A stretch of 64,000 bases of DNA from Loxodes magnus (GCA_946699065.1 CAMPDV010000257.1:310001-374000); one strand, 5' to 3'; positions 12,050 through 23,325 are shown, counted from the first letter of the stretch. A program made the numbers and translations. The notes: a model not told the origin generated them from the sequence alone.

Positions 12050-12925
12050 ACGTCCGATTTCTCTTGTCATGGGTTTTTTGACGCAGATATTTTTTTCTTA
12101 TAAATATCAACTTTTATTTAACATGATATACACAAGTAACTTTTTTCTTTGTAACTCTTCATCAACGACCATTTTATGCTAAAATATATCATCCTCATCA
12201 GCGGCCCAAATCTTCCTCGACTTTAATCTAAACACTATCATCCGTCACTGCTCTTCTGAGATGCTAGCTGTTTCGTGGTGAGAATTATGGAGGAAACAAC
12301 ACTTAGTTGTTTTGCTGATTTTCTTTAAGCTAGAATGAGGGTTACAGTCAGTGTAAAATTATGTCTGAAAGTATTTTCCATATACCTCAGCAAAATTAAA
12401 TTAAATCTTCTGCTTATCAAGATGTGCCCTATATTTCATTTAGTACCTGAATATCCGCTTATCTCGCATATATACTAAATAATCCTTCATCCACTATCTT
12501 GCATTGTCTAGACACAATGAGAATTTTCCTCAAAACCAATTTTGATTTTTCCCAATAAGTTATCCTTATATTGCCTCCGATCACAGACTTCGGGAATTTT
12601 CCTTTCACTTGCTGATGAAAATTGGATTTACAGACAACCCACTTCTATTGGACTTTCTTTACCTTTATGACAACAAAAATAAAGTCGCATCTTATGGTAA
12701 ATTGATAGTCTATAGTTGGGCAAAATACACAATCCACATTTTTCTCCACTATAAACGAAAATACTCCCAGATTTAGAGGTATTCCTTACTGAAGCAAAGG
12801 GTTAAAAGTTCTAACCTAAAAAGTTCTTATAGGTTCATCAGACTTTTCAATTTGTATAAAGAATCCCAAATAAATTTACTCTTTGTCATCTTAGCCAAAG
12901 AAATTATAAAAATAATACCTATTAA
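12050..12925 (-). pseudogene. IS1595/ISXO2-like DDE transposase, decayed
   Basis: Minus-strand pieces in different frames line up in order with this transposase family: an N-terminal zinc-ribbon-like segment (C-V-F-C-P, then Y-F-C-C-H-K), a segment K-I-V-D-E-G-L-F-S resembling the family block around the first catalytic Asp, L-S-D-I-I-L at the place of the second Asp, and near the end S-E-E-Q-W-R-M ... R-L-K-S-R-K, like the family's I-E-x-x-W-R-x-x-K block with the catalytic Glu. At least three frame changes are needed, so it is inactive. The G+C content is higher than in the flanks. No terminal inverted repeats were found. The family match comes from motif order only and could be wrong. Confidence 0.5.
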
Positions 12926-13249
12926 ATAAATATAGGAAAATATAATTTAATTTGACACTTAAGGAATAATTATACAAGTGACCTTGTTCAATAAGATTGA
13001 AATCTAAGTTTTCGAAATGTATGCACTGGATTGCATAGTTGATAATAATAAAAAAACAAGATTTTTGCATAAACTCGCTTGAAAATCAATGTTTTTAATA
13101 TCGAAATGTATCTAATTTCTTAAGGCACATTAAAAATATGAAAGATCAAATTAGTAGATTTATAATTAGCCAATTTTTTAAAGCATACAAGTTACATATT
13201 TATTATTAATTTCATTCGATAGAATATTTTTAATTCCATTTGCAAAAAA

Positions 13250-14050
13250 TAATGTTCAAGTTTATAACTGAAATGAAAAAAGTATTTTTAACTGATGAGA
13301 TATGAGAATCTAAAAATTTACTTTTTAAAACTTTATGAAGACTATATATTACCTAAAGCATTAAATAGAGGAGAATCGATTCTAAGAAGTTTTAAAAAAG
13401 AAGTAAATGGAGTTTTGAGAAAAATTGAATCAAGTATGAGATTGAAATAAAGAAAGGCTTTTTAAGCAGCAATTTCATTTTTTTACATGTCATAATATAT
13501 GGATTTGAATTGGCTCTCCTTCAAACATATTACGGCTTTGAAATTCTTGGATTCTATTATAAAATGAAATAAGAAATTATTTATTTTCCTAGATAAATAA
13601 CAAGTTATCTTAAAATTAGTAACTGGAAAAGAGATTTCAATACTACGACTAAGTGTAGCAATTATCAGATATTTTTATTGACTGCAGTACTCTTAAAATA
13701 TATCAGTCTAAAAATTTTTACTAATTATTTAAGAAATAATAATGCAACAATATTCTATAATGAAGCTACTAAAAATTTAAAAGAATGAAACCCGCTAAAA
13801 TATATACTGAGTAATTTAGTAATCATTAACAATCTCCACAAATTACTTACACAAGTTGTTCAAATAGCATAGAAGAGAAGTAATCAGTATATTAAAACTT
13901 ATAACCTAATGGTATATTTTCTGAAGGATCTTATGATTGTCATTATCATATTGATAGTCTCTACTGTGAGTATGGAGAGTGTGAAATATTTGAGCATACT
14001 TTTAAATATATATGCTATTCTAATATAAGGTATTAAATTTCGTAAAAATT
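13250..14050 (+). pseudogene. LINE reverse transcriptase, decayed C-terminal third
   Basis: One plus-strand frame reads L-P-K-A-L-N-R-G-E-S-I-L and R-K-I-E-S-S-M-R-L-K-Q-R-K-A-F-Q, then M-D-L-N-W-L-S-F-K-H-I-T-A-L-K. These correspond closely to L-P-K-A-E-Y-G-G-D-L-I-P ... R-I-E-K-S-M-R-L-I-A-R-K-A-F-Q and V-D-L-N-W-M-P-F-K-H-M-M-A-L-K of the copy at 28470-31681. The zinc motif follows near 13965-14030 (C-E-Y-G-E-C ... E-H-T-F-K-Y-I-C-Y). The catalytic core is absent and the ends are blurred. Confidence 0.75.
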
Positions 14051-14785
14051 AAGACTTAGGGTTTAAGGTGTCTTATACTAAATGATCAAGAATATATAAA
14101 CTCAATTTAAAGGTCTAATCTGGAGTACTTAGATAAAGATAAATAAAAAATTTTCCAAGAGGCTTATATTAAGAATATCTTAATTATTAGAAACAAAAAT
14201 CAAAAAAGGATGAAATAAAAGATATGAAATTAACTAATAATTGAAAAATGACATAGTTTAGATAAGATTTTTAAAACAATTAAAAAATATTTACTAACTC
14301 CTAAAATTGAAGAAAGTAATTCTAACACTTAAAGTTATCTAAAAATTCCTTTAGTGTAAAACTTAAAGATAAACATGTCTATATTTTTAGGTTTTACAAT
14401 TTAAATGTAAATACTATCTAATATCTTATAAAATAAATTTAAGATATAAGGAAAACATTAATTTAAACAATTGTAAATTCCTTTTTACTTATAGTTTTTA
14501 TATTTAACTTATCCTATAAATAATAATTCTTTCCATCTTTCTAAAATAGTTAAACTAATTTTTCTAATTGAAAAGCTAAGTTTATGCTTTTAATCTTAAG
14601 TTATTAAAGAGTTTTATTAAAGAAAGATATTTTTAAAATCGAGAGTTTAAGTTATTTTTCAAACTCTTATGTAAATTTTCATAAATATTTGCCTCTTAGC
14701 AATGTAAATGTAATTAATTACTTCATATTTTTACATTTCCTTGGAGAGAATAAAAGTAAAGACTATAAGTATGTAAGAATAAATA
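14051..14785. other. AT-rich stretch without a supported gene
   Basis: AT-rich sequence between an RT relic and a complete short retroelement. No conserved frame seen. Confidence 0.45.
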
Positions 14786-14800
14786 ACTCTATTCATTATA

Positions 14801-15641
14801 ATAATAATAATAATAATATACTTAAAGTTAGTAGAGTTTTGCATTCTCTGGAATTGCAACCAGTTCCTGCGGACAGTTTTTTTAACGTGGGTGTGATCCA
14901 CGACCTTTTTATTAAGTGGAAGGTTACCACTGTAACCGTTCAAGTGGTCTTGCAAAAAGCTTTTATTTGTAGATCCCTGTTGGAGTTATTCATAGTTTAT
15001 TGAGTTGTCTCCATGTTCTTTTCTGCTCTTATTCGTTTATTTTCTTTCATTATCAACAGTTTTTTAAAATATGTTGATTTGATTTGCAACATCAACAAAG
15101 TTTGTATTATTGTCTTTATTTCGTTCTTTTTTATGATAATTTATTTTCTATATTTTCTAATCTTTTAATGAAACTTGTAGCAATCATTTCTTTTTCTGGA
15201 TTCAATTCTGTTTTTAATTCTATTGGTATTTTTTCTATTTCCATTTTTGTGTCGTATTTAAAATTTTATTATGATTAAGTTCAGAGTTATTCTTCCGTTA
15301 TTAATTTGCTACAAATAAGTTATCTTCTAAGTATTAGTAATTTGTTGTTCTAATCTTCTATGTTACTCATTAGTTCCCGTATTTTTTCGCCTAAGTTGTA
15401 AGTTGTTTCTTCATAATTTGAGATTACTTTTTACATTTGGTCTAATTAAATTTAAAGTTTTTGATTAGTTTCGTTTTTAGGTTAACTTATCTCTATTTAT
15501 CCTACCATAACTTTACCTTCTGAAGAAGAGCTTGACTCCTCCTATTGTTATTATTTTTTCTACATTTCTTTTGCCGCTTTTCTCTTTAGGTTTCTAAGTT
15601 AATTTTTTGAGAGTCGAAGAGATTAATCCATTTTTTTCTTC
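14801..15641 (-). mobile_element. ORF1-only retroelement (copy b), complete with 15-bp target-site duplication
   Basis: An 841-bp unit on the minus strand. It begins about 10 bases before its only ATG (15631) and ends in an ATT-repeat tail at 14801-14820. It is flanked by perfect direct repeats ACTCTATTCATTATA at 14786-14800 and 15642-15656. The 3' untranslated part (about 14955-14830) contains inverted-repeat stems (CGTGGATCACACCCACG and CTGGTTGCAATTCCAG); the same arrangement recurs at 45840-45990. It has no RT, endonuclease or LTR. The structure fits target-primed retrotransposition by machinery supplied elsewhere. Confidence 0.88.
14990..15631 (-). CDS. ORF1 (gag-like) coiled-coil zinc-knuckle protein of element b
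   Basis: A single frame, 214 codons from ATG at 15631 to a TGA at 14992-14990. The N-terminal half is basic and Gln-rich, followed by a helical region (N-Y-E-E-T-T-Y-N-L-G-E-K-I-R-E-L) and the zinc knuckle C-W-C-C-K-S-N-Q-H-I-L-K-N-C, a CX2CX4HX4C pattern whose Trp is TGA. Proteins of this layout bind retroelement RNA in LINE and retrovirus-like elements; an RNA-chaperone role is inferred. The chosen TGA is the one nearest the 3' non-coding hairpins, and in-frame TGAs upstream are read as Trp. No frame damage is seen. Confidence 0.75.
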
Positions 15642-15684
15642 ACTCTATTCATTATAAATATCATTATTATATCTACAAATAAAA

Positions 15685-16508
15685 AAATGGTGGAAGGTCT
15701 CAAGAAGGGTTTTTTGCAGGCTCCATAGATAAAGGAGATAAAACCAGAGAATTATAATTCTTCATCCACCATGTTTTCCTTAGTAAAATAATAATTTTCT
15801 TAATATTAATAGCCTCCAATAGTAGAAAATTAAAGGCAATATTAAATAAAATAAGAACTTAAATAAAAAGAAACAGAATAAACAATAATAAGATATTGAC
15901 TTTCTTCCTAAACCAAGACCCAGTAACTATATGAAATCCGATAATGCAAAAACTATGCGAAAACAGAAAAATGAAGAATAATACTAATTGAAACTCTTTT
16001 GAAATATGTTCGAATTCTGTAAGAAGAAGTCAAAATATTAAGGTAAGAAAAAAAATTATTAGAAAAAAGTTAAAATACTGAAGAAAGATTAGACAAATAA
16101 GAAATCGAATTAAAGCAACTTGGACAAAAAAGAATAGAACTTTTAATCTAAGAAATAAAAATGGAAGTAGAAGACGAAATGCAAATAGAAACAACTAATA
16201 TTAGAAGGATTCTCAAGAGATGTTACCTGTGCTAATCAAGATTTCATATTGCAAGAGATGCAAAATATACAAGGAACAGATGAAGAGAAACAGCGAAGAA
16301 TTATGAAGAGAATTAATCAGAATTTATATGACGTTGGACGGAAGAATTTATAGAAATAGAATTTTCCAATCGAGCTCCAGAACTCCGAAAAAACTGGGTG
16401 ACCGAACTTTTATTTTAAGCCTTCAGGAGTGATAACTGGTTGGCAGTTGAAATGAGGTTGAGATTCTTCAAAGCCAAAAAAGCACTTAATTTAGTATATT
16501 ATTATTAT
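15685..16508 (+). mobile_element. ORF1-only retroelement (copy a) with target-site duplication
   Basis: The element starts almost at its ATG and ends in an ATT-repeat tail near 16495-16508. It is flanked by TATAT(C/T)TACAAATAAAA at 15668-15684 and 16509-16525 (17 bp, one mismatch). It lies only about 11 bp from the duplicated target of copy b and in the opposite orientation, so two complete insertions sit back to back. No RT is encoded. Confidence 0.8.
15687..16331 (+). CDS. ORF1 zinc-knuckle protein of element a (knuckle damaged)
   Basis: The open frame from ATG 15687 begins M-V-E-G-L-K-K-G-F-L, matching the M-E-G-F-K-K-G-F start of the copies at 17 and 34 kb. A long helical middle (K-I-L-R-Q-E-K-K-L-L-E-K) leads to C-Y-L-C-Q-S-R-F-H-I-A-R-D-A (about 16218-16259). 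Here the last zinc Cys is replaced by Ala, so the knuckle is probably non-functional. The frame stays free of TAA/TAG stops under the ciliate code, and the last in-frame TGA (16329-16331) is taken as stop. The true end could be another TGA. Confidence 0.6.
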
Positions 16509-16525
16509 TATATTTACAAATAAAA

Positions 16526-16915
16526 TTCTTTTTTATCATAAAGCAGATAAAAATATTATAGAGATAAATCAACGAGAATTCTTATAATTTTAAATATATT
16601 TTAACAAGAAAATATAAAAATTAAATAAATCTAACTAGATAGCTTTGACAATAATATTTAAAAATTATAAGATATATCTAAAGAAGATACATAAATAATG
16701 GAAAATTAAGGATGAATAAAAACTCAAAAAAATTAGTAAATTCCACTATGCAATTATTGCAAGAGGAATTTCAGATAAATAGATAAAAATTTAGCAAGTT
16801 AGTAGATATTAGATTTTATGGAAGAAGATTATGAAGAAGTTAAATAAATGTAATTTTAAATTATCAGATCGGAATCTTATACAGGATTTTAATGAAATTA
16901 TTTTAGCTTGCAAAA
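16526..16915. other. Spacer between two retroelement insertions
   Basis: About 390 bp, AT-rich; no gene or repeat recognised. Confidence 0.4.
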
Positions 16916-16930
16916 ACCATGATAAACTAT

Positions 16931-17889
16931 AATAATAATAATAATAAAATTAAATTTGACAATCTTAGAGGAATTTCATTTCGTTCTGCCGATCGCCAGA
17001 TTGCTCCGGGATTATATAAAAATGTTTAAAAATTTAATCACCTCTCTCTCACTTGATCATATTTTCTTCGGTTTCATCTTTTATTCGGTTCTGATTTCTT
17101 TCTGTAGATCTTGTCAAGTTCATTCATATAAAGTCTTTCTCTATCTCTTCTCTATTACAGTTGATGTTTTTTCCTTTATTGCGCTTGTAGTTTTCTTTGT
17201 TTTGTTCAGTATTAATTCTTGAAACTTAGGAATTTCTTACATCTTCTTCATAAATATTCTCCCGAATTACAATAATAACATCTTTTCTGAATTCTTTTAG
17301 GTTTTCTTGTTTCTTCCTTCTCAATCACCATTAGATCACTTCTTTGCTCATTTTACTCTATTTTTAGTTGCAGTTTCTCTTCTATTTTTTCAAGTCTGTT
17401 GTCCAATTCTGTCTTTTTCTGAAGCTAATTTTGTGATTAGCCCCTCTGATCTTGTGATATGTTCCAAAAAGCGCTTAGTTCTCTTTCCTAGGACATGAGT
17501 CTTGATTCTATTTCTTCTGCTAGGTTAAATTGTTGCATTAGCTTCTCATTGTCCTTCTTTAGCTTCTTGATCTCTTCCTGTAGATTTAGTATCATTTTGA
17601 TGAGCTATTCCATGCTCATTTGGCCAGAAGGATTAAATTCTGATACCTCCTGGAGCAGAGCAGACTTCGTCAGCTTTTTGTGTTTCTCCTGGGACGTTGG
17701 GGTGATTGCATGGGTGATTTTCTTAGATTACTTCTATTCTTCTTGAACCTATGTTCCGGATTATTAAGAAAAAGGTTAGGGTTAAGTAAAAGAAGACTGG
17801 CTGAGAGTGGCTTCTGATTTCCTCTCCTTCTTGGAGGTGGTGTAGAAACCTTTTTTGAAGCCTTCCATTTTTTAATAATTGATATATAT
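16931..17889 (-). mobile_element. ORF1-only retroelement (copy c), complete with perfect 15-bp target-site duplication
   Basis: A 959-bp minus-strand unit with direct repeats ACCATGATAAACTAT at 16916-16930 and 17890-17904. Its 3' end is a TTA-repeat tail (16931-16951). It is a near-identical relative of the plus-strand unit at 34094-35023, differing by small indels and point changes. That fixes the element's length at just under 1 kb, with one gene and no RT. The short 5' leader before ATG (about 20 bp) leaves little room for a conventional promoter. Confidence 0.92.
17038..17868 (-). CDS. ORF1 zinc-knuckle protein of element c (zinc His changed to Tyr)
   Basis: 277 codons from ATG at 17868 to TGA at 17040-17038, in one frame. 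N-terminus M-E-G-F-K-K-G-F-Y-T-T-S-K-K, a Gln/Ser-rich stretch, then a long coiled coil (E-E-I-K-K-L-K-K-D-N-E-K-L and L-D-N-R-L-E-K-I-E-E-K-L), then the knuckle C-Y-Y-C-N-S-G-E-Y-L-W-R-R-C. The zinc-binding His of the family is Tyr here (TAT for CAT; the 34-kb copy has His), while the frame is otherwise intact. The Trp in L-W-R-R-C is TGA. A basic tail of about 70 residues follows. The likely role is RNA binding and multimerisation for element mobility. Confidence 0.8.
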
Positions 17890-17904
17890 ACCATGATAAA
17901 CTAT

Positions 17905-18285
17905 TAAAATAGAATTAATTAAAATTATAATTACTATAATTTCTTACTTTATAAGTAGTTCAAATATCTCAAAAGCTATATTTAACTTTATATTTCATAT
18001 AGATAATTTCATATTTTCCTCATTCTTTTCTATGCATAACAATAAGCAAAAATCTGGATACTTAGTCTAAAGCAAAAATTTAAGTTTCATTAATAATACT
18101 GCTTAAATAATTATTTTTAATAAGAAATAATTATTTAATTCTTTTTAAATATTAAAACTAAGGCTTATAATAGAAGATAATATTACTTATCAAATTGCTA
18201 ACTACAAAATACTAAAATACTAAATCATTAATTAATTTATAATAATATCATATTTATTATTCTTAAATACTTTTAATTAATTCTT
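17905..18285. other. AT-rich spacer
   Basis: No supported gene or repeat. Confidence 0.4.
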
Positions 18286-18289
18286 ATTT

Positions 18290-19080
18290 TATCTCTTTAA
18301 CTTCGTTCATCACTTTATTCTTAAAATCTTGTAGCCCAAATTTACTATATCAACTCTCAACACTAAGAGCTTAGGTAAATCAAGTATTAAGAATAAGTAA
18401 ATCTATCTCTTGTTTTAAATGCTGATAAATAAAAAGAATTATGCTTAAATTTTGTTTATTATCATTATTGATTGCTTCTTTTATATATCTTTCATAAATG
18501 TACTTTATGAACATTTTTTATTCCTCCAACTTAATTAGAGGTTCAAGTAATGCTAAAGAATCACAAATAGCTTCAGGAAGATTTAAGTTATATTTATTCT
18601 ATATATCATTCTATATTCTATACTTTCATATGGCATTTAAAATTTAATTATTTTAGTTTACTCCTCCAAAAGAATAAATATTTTATTCACTTTTATCTTC
18701 TAACGTTCTAAAAGCTTCACTTTATCAAAAGTTCCTCCAACTACATGTATATAATCTTAAGCTGCTGTTATTCCAAATGCATATCTTCCTTAGTTAAGAC
18801 CAGATAGTTATCTACTTTTCCTTAAAAGCCAAATTTTCAATTATCTTTTGCTCCTTATTAGTTTATTTTTCCTCCAACTAAATATAATTTATTTCTATAT
18901 TCAATATTTCTACTAAATTTAGGAACTTAAATATTTATTTAAACTTGCTTAATATATTCTGTTTCTATATTAAATAATCAAAGTTATTATTATCCCATGC
19001 AAAGAAGTGAACTTATTTAGATTCTTTTATATTCTACTCAGTTTAACTTATTTATTTCAAACCTAGCTTAGCAATTCTTT
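18290..19080 (-). pseudogene. Kelch-repeat protein, frame-broken
   Basis: Minus-strand segments carry Kelch signatures: N-K-L-Y-L-V-G-G-K-I-N with a following W (about 18900-18830), G-R-Y-A-F-G-I-T-A-A-Q-D-Y-I-H-V-V-G-G-T-F (about 18795-18735), and N-I-Y-S-F-G-G-V-N-Q-N-N (about 18690-18655). The Gly-Gly pairs are the Kelch hallmark. The second and third repeats are in different frames and too close together (about 25 rather than 50 residues), implying a deletion. A helical C-terminal part (L-L-E-P-L-I-K-L-E-E ... Y-I-K-E-A-I-N-N) runs to a TGA near 18350. Intact gen-like introns cannot fully explain the shifts. Kelch propellers bind proteins; no specific role can be given. Confidence 0.5.
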
Positions 19081-19585
19081 AATCAATCATTTTAGATTTT
19101 ATCTGTTAGTAAACTTATTTAGTTGTAGTTGAGGAATACTATGTGATAGAAACGAAGGATTACAGATTATTTTTATATTACTTGGTGATCTTTAGTTCCT
19201 ATTATAGCAGTAACTTAATATATTATGAGGAAATTAGACTTATAATATAATAGCTAACTACTTGTTATATCTAAGTTATTTTCTTTTATTTCTCTATTAT
19301 TTTCTTCTTCATTTCCTCTCATTTCTATTGTCCTTACTTTCTAGTATTTATCTTCTTCTACTACTATTGCTATATCTCTACCCATTCATCATTTATAGGT
19401 AAATCTTCAAATCTAAAGTTAAATACCTTATAAAAATATAGCAGCTGATTTGATTCTATAAATAATATTAGTTTTTAAGCATAAACTGCAGAAAGTATGA
19501 AAGTAAGGTAAGATTGTAGGAATAGCGTTAGTTAGGTTAAAAGGATATAAACAGTATTAGCAGAGCTAAATGACTTACATTTTAT
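19081..19585. other. Stretch without a supported gene
   Basis: It may contain the N-terminal part of the broken Kelch gene, but no domain is recognisable. Confidence 0.35.
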
Positions 19586-19587
19586 TA

Positions 19588-19909
19588 TATAAATAAATAG
19601 GGAGGAGCAATCTTCCAACTGAAACTGATCTAAACTCTGGTACTAGGAAGTACCCCATAGGTGAAGAACCAGCCAAGAGAAGACAAGACAAGATCGAAGA
19701 GTCATCAAGTAGCATTAATGACGAAAGATGCCAGATACTAAAGTCTCTTAGGGTAGCATTCCATCACGGTCCTATATAGAAGGCAAAATTCACAAGGAAA
19801 TGCTAGCACAGTGGAAGACTTCAACAAGGAATTTTTTAAATTTAAAATCTTTATTAATGAGCTGCGCACCAATGAGGTGCTTCGCACTCTATAATCTCAT
19901 TTATTTATA
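19588..19909 (+). repeat. R3 repeat (TATAAATAAATA ends, terminal stem-loop), copy 1
   Basis: A roughly 320-bp unit beginning TATAAATAAATAGGGAGGAG and ending with stem-loop GAGCTGCGCACC-AATGA-GGTGCTTCGCACTC, then CTATAATCTCATTTATTTATA. The first and last 10-12 bases are inverted repeats of each other. Close copies lie at 20482 and 43538, a divergent one at 20830, and one in reverse at 33462. No coding frame is conserved between copies. The inverted ends suggest a MITE; the TTTA-type end would also fit a SINE tail. Confidence 0.8.
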
Positions 19910-20481
19910 AAGTTAGCAAATAAAATAGCTAAAATTGTAAATATAACAGTAGATTAGAAAATTAAAATTACAATAAATTAGACTCTTAGTACAAATCAAG
20001 TTAGTCTAATTCTAATCTTACAAATCTAAGTATTTCCATTTCTTTTATACATTAAAATGATACTCCTATATTAACTTCCATTCTCTTTTAATTATCCCAT
20101 ATATATAACAAAAACAATATAAAAAAGATAAATTATAAAGAGTTTATAGATAATTTAATACAAAGGAAAATAAGAAATTATAGCAAATAAGTGAGTATTA
20201 TTGAGTTTATATTAAAGACAAAATTAATATGTTTTTATAACTTATTTAATCAGTAAAGTAAATAAAGATAATAAAATAAGGTTAAAACTTAGGAGTGGAA
20301 ATGAGATTTCTTTATTAATTAAAGCTTCAATATTTTATATTAGATTTATATTTAATTTTAGAATATGAAATTATAAACCTTATAAAATCTCTAAAAACAA
20401 AGCAATCTATTTATTTTAATATTTTTAACTATAAATTTTATTTTTAGATTACAAGTATGTAATTCAATTTATTATATATTA

Positions 20482-20817
20482 TATAAATAAATAGGGAGAA
20501 GTAGTCCTTCAACTGACATTGAATTAAGATCTGGTACAAGGAAGTACCCATGAGTGGAGAGTCGAACGAGAATCTTGGTAGGAGCAAAGAGAGAAGAAAA
20601 AGACTAAAGAGGCATCCAGTAACGTTATTGATGAAAGATACCAGATGCTTAGATCTATTAGGGAAAATTTCAACCACGCCCTAAAGAAGACGAGACTTAG
20701 AAAGAATACTAGCACTGTGGAAGACTTCAGAAAATATCTTTTTAGCTTTAAAAAATTTTTATTAAAGAGCTGCGCGCAATTGAGATGCTATGCGCTCTCT
20801 AATCTTATTTATTTATA
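20482..20817 (+). repeat. R3 repeat, copy 2
   Basis: Starts TATAAATAAATAGGGAGAAG and ends GAGCTGCGCGCAATTGAGATGC ... TTATTTATTTATA. It is very similar to copy 1 throughout, including the internal GAAAGATACCAGATGCTTAG block. Confidence 0.8.
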
Positions 20818-20829
20818 TATAATATTTAT

Positions 20830-21165
20830 TTTAAATAGAGAAAAATAATTCTCCAACTGAGATTGACTTAAACTCTAATATCAGAAAGTACATTATGGGC
20901 GAAGAAAAGAATAAGAATCTTGGCAGGTGTCAAGATAAGATAAGACTAAAGAGGCATCAATTAGCGTTAATTATGAAAGGTACCAGATACTAAGATCTTT
21001 TAGAAAAAGCACTCCGATCATAACCTACAAAAACAAGCCTCATAAAAGAATGGTAGAACTGTGAAATACTTCAACAACCAATTTTTAAACTTTAAAAAAC
21101 TTTATTAAAAAACTGCGTACTATTGAATTGCTAAAATGCTCTTTAATCTTAGTTTCTTTTATATA
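20830..21165 (+). repeat. R3 repeat, copy 3 (divergent), in tandem with copy 2
   Basis: Begins TATTTTAAATAGAGAAAAAT and keeps the family order (AACTGAGATTGACTTAAACT, GGTACCAGATACTAAGATCT, TTAAAAAACTGCG...), but with many changes and a weakened terminal stem-loop. It follows copy 2 within about 15 bp. Confidence 0.65.
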
Positions 21166-21543
21166 TTAAATTTTTAATTTAGTTTAAGGTTTCATTCTTA
21201 ATAATACAAAAACAATTAAATATCTATTTTATACTTTTTAACTTACTTACTGATACAAAATTTATAATTATATTCAATCTATTGATTAATTAGTTCAATA
21301 TAGTATTCAATTAAAAGTTCATTGAGAACTATACCTATTAATTACATTCTATAAAAAACATATATTTAGAAAATTCATCAGAAATTCCAAAAAATGTATA
21401 AAGATTAGTTACTAAAATTTGATATGTAACAATACTAGGAAAAAGCTACTGTAAAAAGAATTAAATATTAAAACGGATAAAAAATAAAATAACCTGCTAA
21501 TAATATTAAGTAGAAGTTTAAACTGAATAATTTTCATTAAAGA

Positions 21544-22065
21544 ATGCTGCTTATAAATAATATTTTTCTATATATAACATAGTTAATAACTAATTTAGGA
21601 AATTTGTCGATAAAAATTAGAGAGGAGATAGTTTTCATTTAATCCAAAGAGAAAACTAGAGTTGTTGAATAATCAGTATAAAAAAATTGTGTCAATTCTA
21701 AAGAAATAATTATTTGAACATATTTACAAATAAAATTTACTGAATTAAGAATTTAAATTAATAATATAGATCTTATAAATTAAGAAGTATAAATGTAGTA
21801 GATATAAATAGAAATTAATCAAATTTAAACTAAAGAATCTTTATTATAAACATCTAAGGAATATTTAAAGAAATAATTTTTATTATACTAATAGTAATTT
21901 TCTGGATAAGAACACATTTGGGATCTACTTTAAGAAGTTTGATAATAAAAAACTAATTTAGAACTAAAATTAAACATTATTTTGACTTATAATCAATAGC
22001 TAAGTCTTAAAGTTAATAAATAACTGATTAAGTATAAATATTATAAAGTTAACTTGAAATTTTGA
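21544..22065 (+). CDS. Gln-rich coiled-coil protein, unrecognised
   Basis: A single frame of 173 codons plus a TGA stop (22063-22065). Residues 1-18 are hydrophobic (M-L-L-I-N-N-I-F-L-Y-I-T), possibly a signal or anchor. The rest is charged and Gln-rich with heptad-like Ile/Leu spacing (E-I-N-Q-I-Q-T-K-E-S-L-L-Q-T-S-K). TAA/TAG supply most Gln codons. I do not recognise a family. The call rests on a coherent frame and amino-acid composition. Confidence 0.5.
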
Positions 22066-22149
22066 TCTTTGAATGAGAAAAGAAATATTCTTAGAAATCT
22101 GATTTATGTAATATTAATTAATCAATTTTAACTAAAAGGTTTAGGATCA

Positions 22150-23100
22150 TCTTTAATTAGAGGAAACGCTTCCTATAACTAAAGACAATTTAAGTTTTAT
22201 ATACATCGCTCAACTGTAAATGCCTTCATTTGAATCAATTTCAAACTGAAATAATTCTTCTTTCTCTTCCATAAGCTAATAAAATTTTTCTTTCATCTTT
22301 TTTTAATTTTTCTCCAGCTTCTGTAAATAAACTCTAAGGTCATCATTGTTCTTTTGAAGTTTTTTATTTTTTTACTATTAATTACTAAGATCCTGTTCGA
22401 GTAATGTCACACTTGAGTCTACTAATACCGGCTTCTTTCTATGAATGCCTCCAAATCAGTTTCAATATTGTCTCCTTGTTATTCCAAATTTTTTTCGGTA
22501 CTCCTCAAACACTCTTCTTTTCTTTAGACATTATCTCCATTACTATCCAATCTTTTGACAACAATAGCAACATTTTATTAAGTGTTTGAAATAAAGTTTT
22601 TATTTTGTTTAAATTTTTTGATAAATTTCCATCTTATTTGCTTAGGGTTAGTGTTTTTTATTTTTTAATTTGGCTTCTTCTTCAATTTTCTATGGATTTA
22701 CTGCTAGGTTTTTCTATCAATATAAATTTGGAATTTAAGACTTCAATTTTAAAAAAAAAAGAGCAACACTTAACTTACCTAGCCTTTATCTTCTTTTTTT
22801 ATTTTACAAAAGAATCTTAAAATTCTATTTTTCTGCCTTCAGGATTTAAATTTTCAATATTCATTTTCTCAATTAAGAAATAAAGCTAAATAATTTAATG
22901 CTCATGGGATTTCTCAAGCTTTTTAAGTTTGTTAGCTAATTCAATATTTTCCAATCCTTAACAGGAGTAGATTTATCTTTTCTGAATTCTTGGATCTTGC
23001 TAGTTAACTGAGACTTAAGACTGATCTATTAGGTTAGATTTTAAGGTTTAGATTCCGGTTTTTTCCATTATATCTTTCATGTCTTTTATTTTATTATTTA
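22150..23100 (-). pseudogene. Coiled-coil coding region, probably frame-broken
   Basis: Minus-strand segments with clear coding character: M-N-I-I-N-N-K-I-K-D-M-K-D-I-M at the start (about 23103), N-I-E-L-A-N-K-L-K-K-L-E-K in the middle, and N-D-D-L-R-V-Y-L-Q-K-L-E-K-N-Q-K-K-M-K near the end (about 22350-22295). They fall in different frames. Short introns could explain some of the shifts (a GTAAGT occurs near 22770), but no consistent set was found. No known domain. Confidence 0.4.
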
Positions 23101-23264
23101 TTATATTCATTACTATCGCGAATTAATTTTAAAATTATTTTCTTTACTTGATGATCCATAAATAAAGCCACTTTTAATCTAAATTTTATTCCTTTATTAA
23201 ATTCTTATAATCAACTGAATTGCTCAATTATAATTTTTATCTATAACATAATTTAATAAATAAA

Positions 23265-23325
23265 TATTGTTATAGAGCTTAGCACCTCGTTGGCGAGCAG
23301 CTCTTTCCGTATTAATATTTAATAT
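23265..23325 (-). repeat. Isolated 3' end of the R3-type repeat (stem-loop plus tail)
   Basis: On the minus strand it reads AAAGAGCTGCTCGCC-AACGA-GGTGCTAAGCTC, then TATAAC and ATTTATTTAATAA: the same terminal hairpin and TTTA-type tail as R3 and the repeat at 5742-6110, without their bodies. A 5'-truncated copy is the simplest reading. Confidence 0.6.

Noticed and set aside
14689-15003. Plus-strand 104-residue ORF
   Set aside because: Antisense to element b's ORF1 and 3' untranslated region; the minus-strand frame has the zinc knuckle and element limits.
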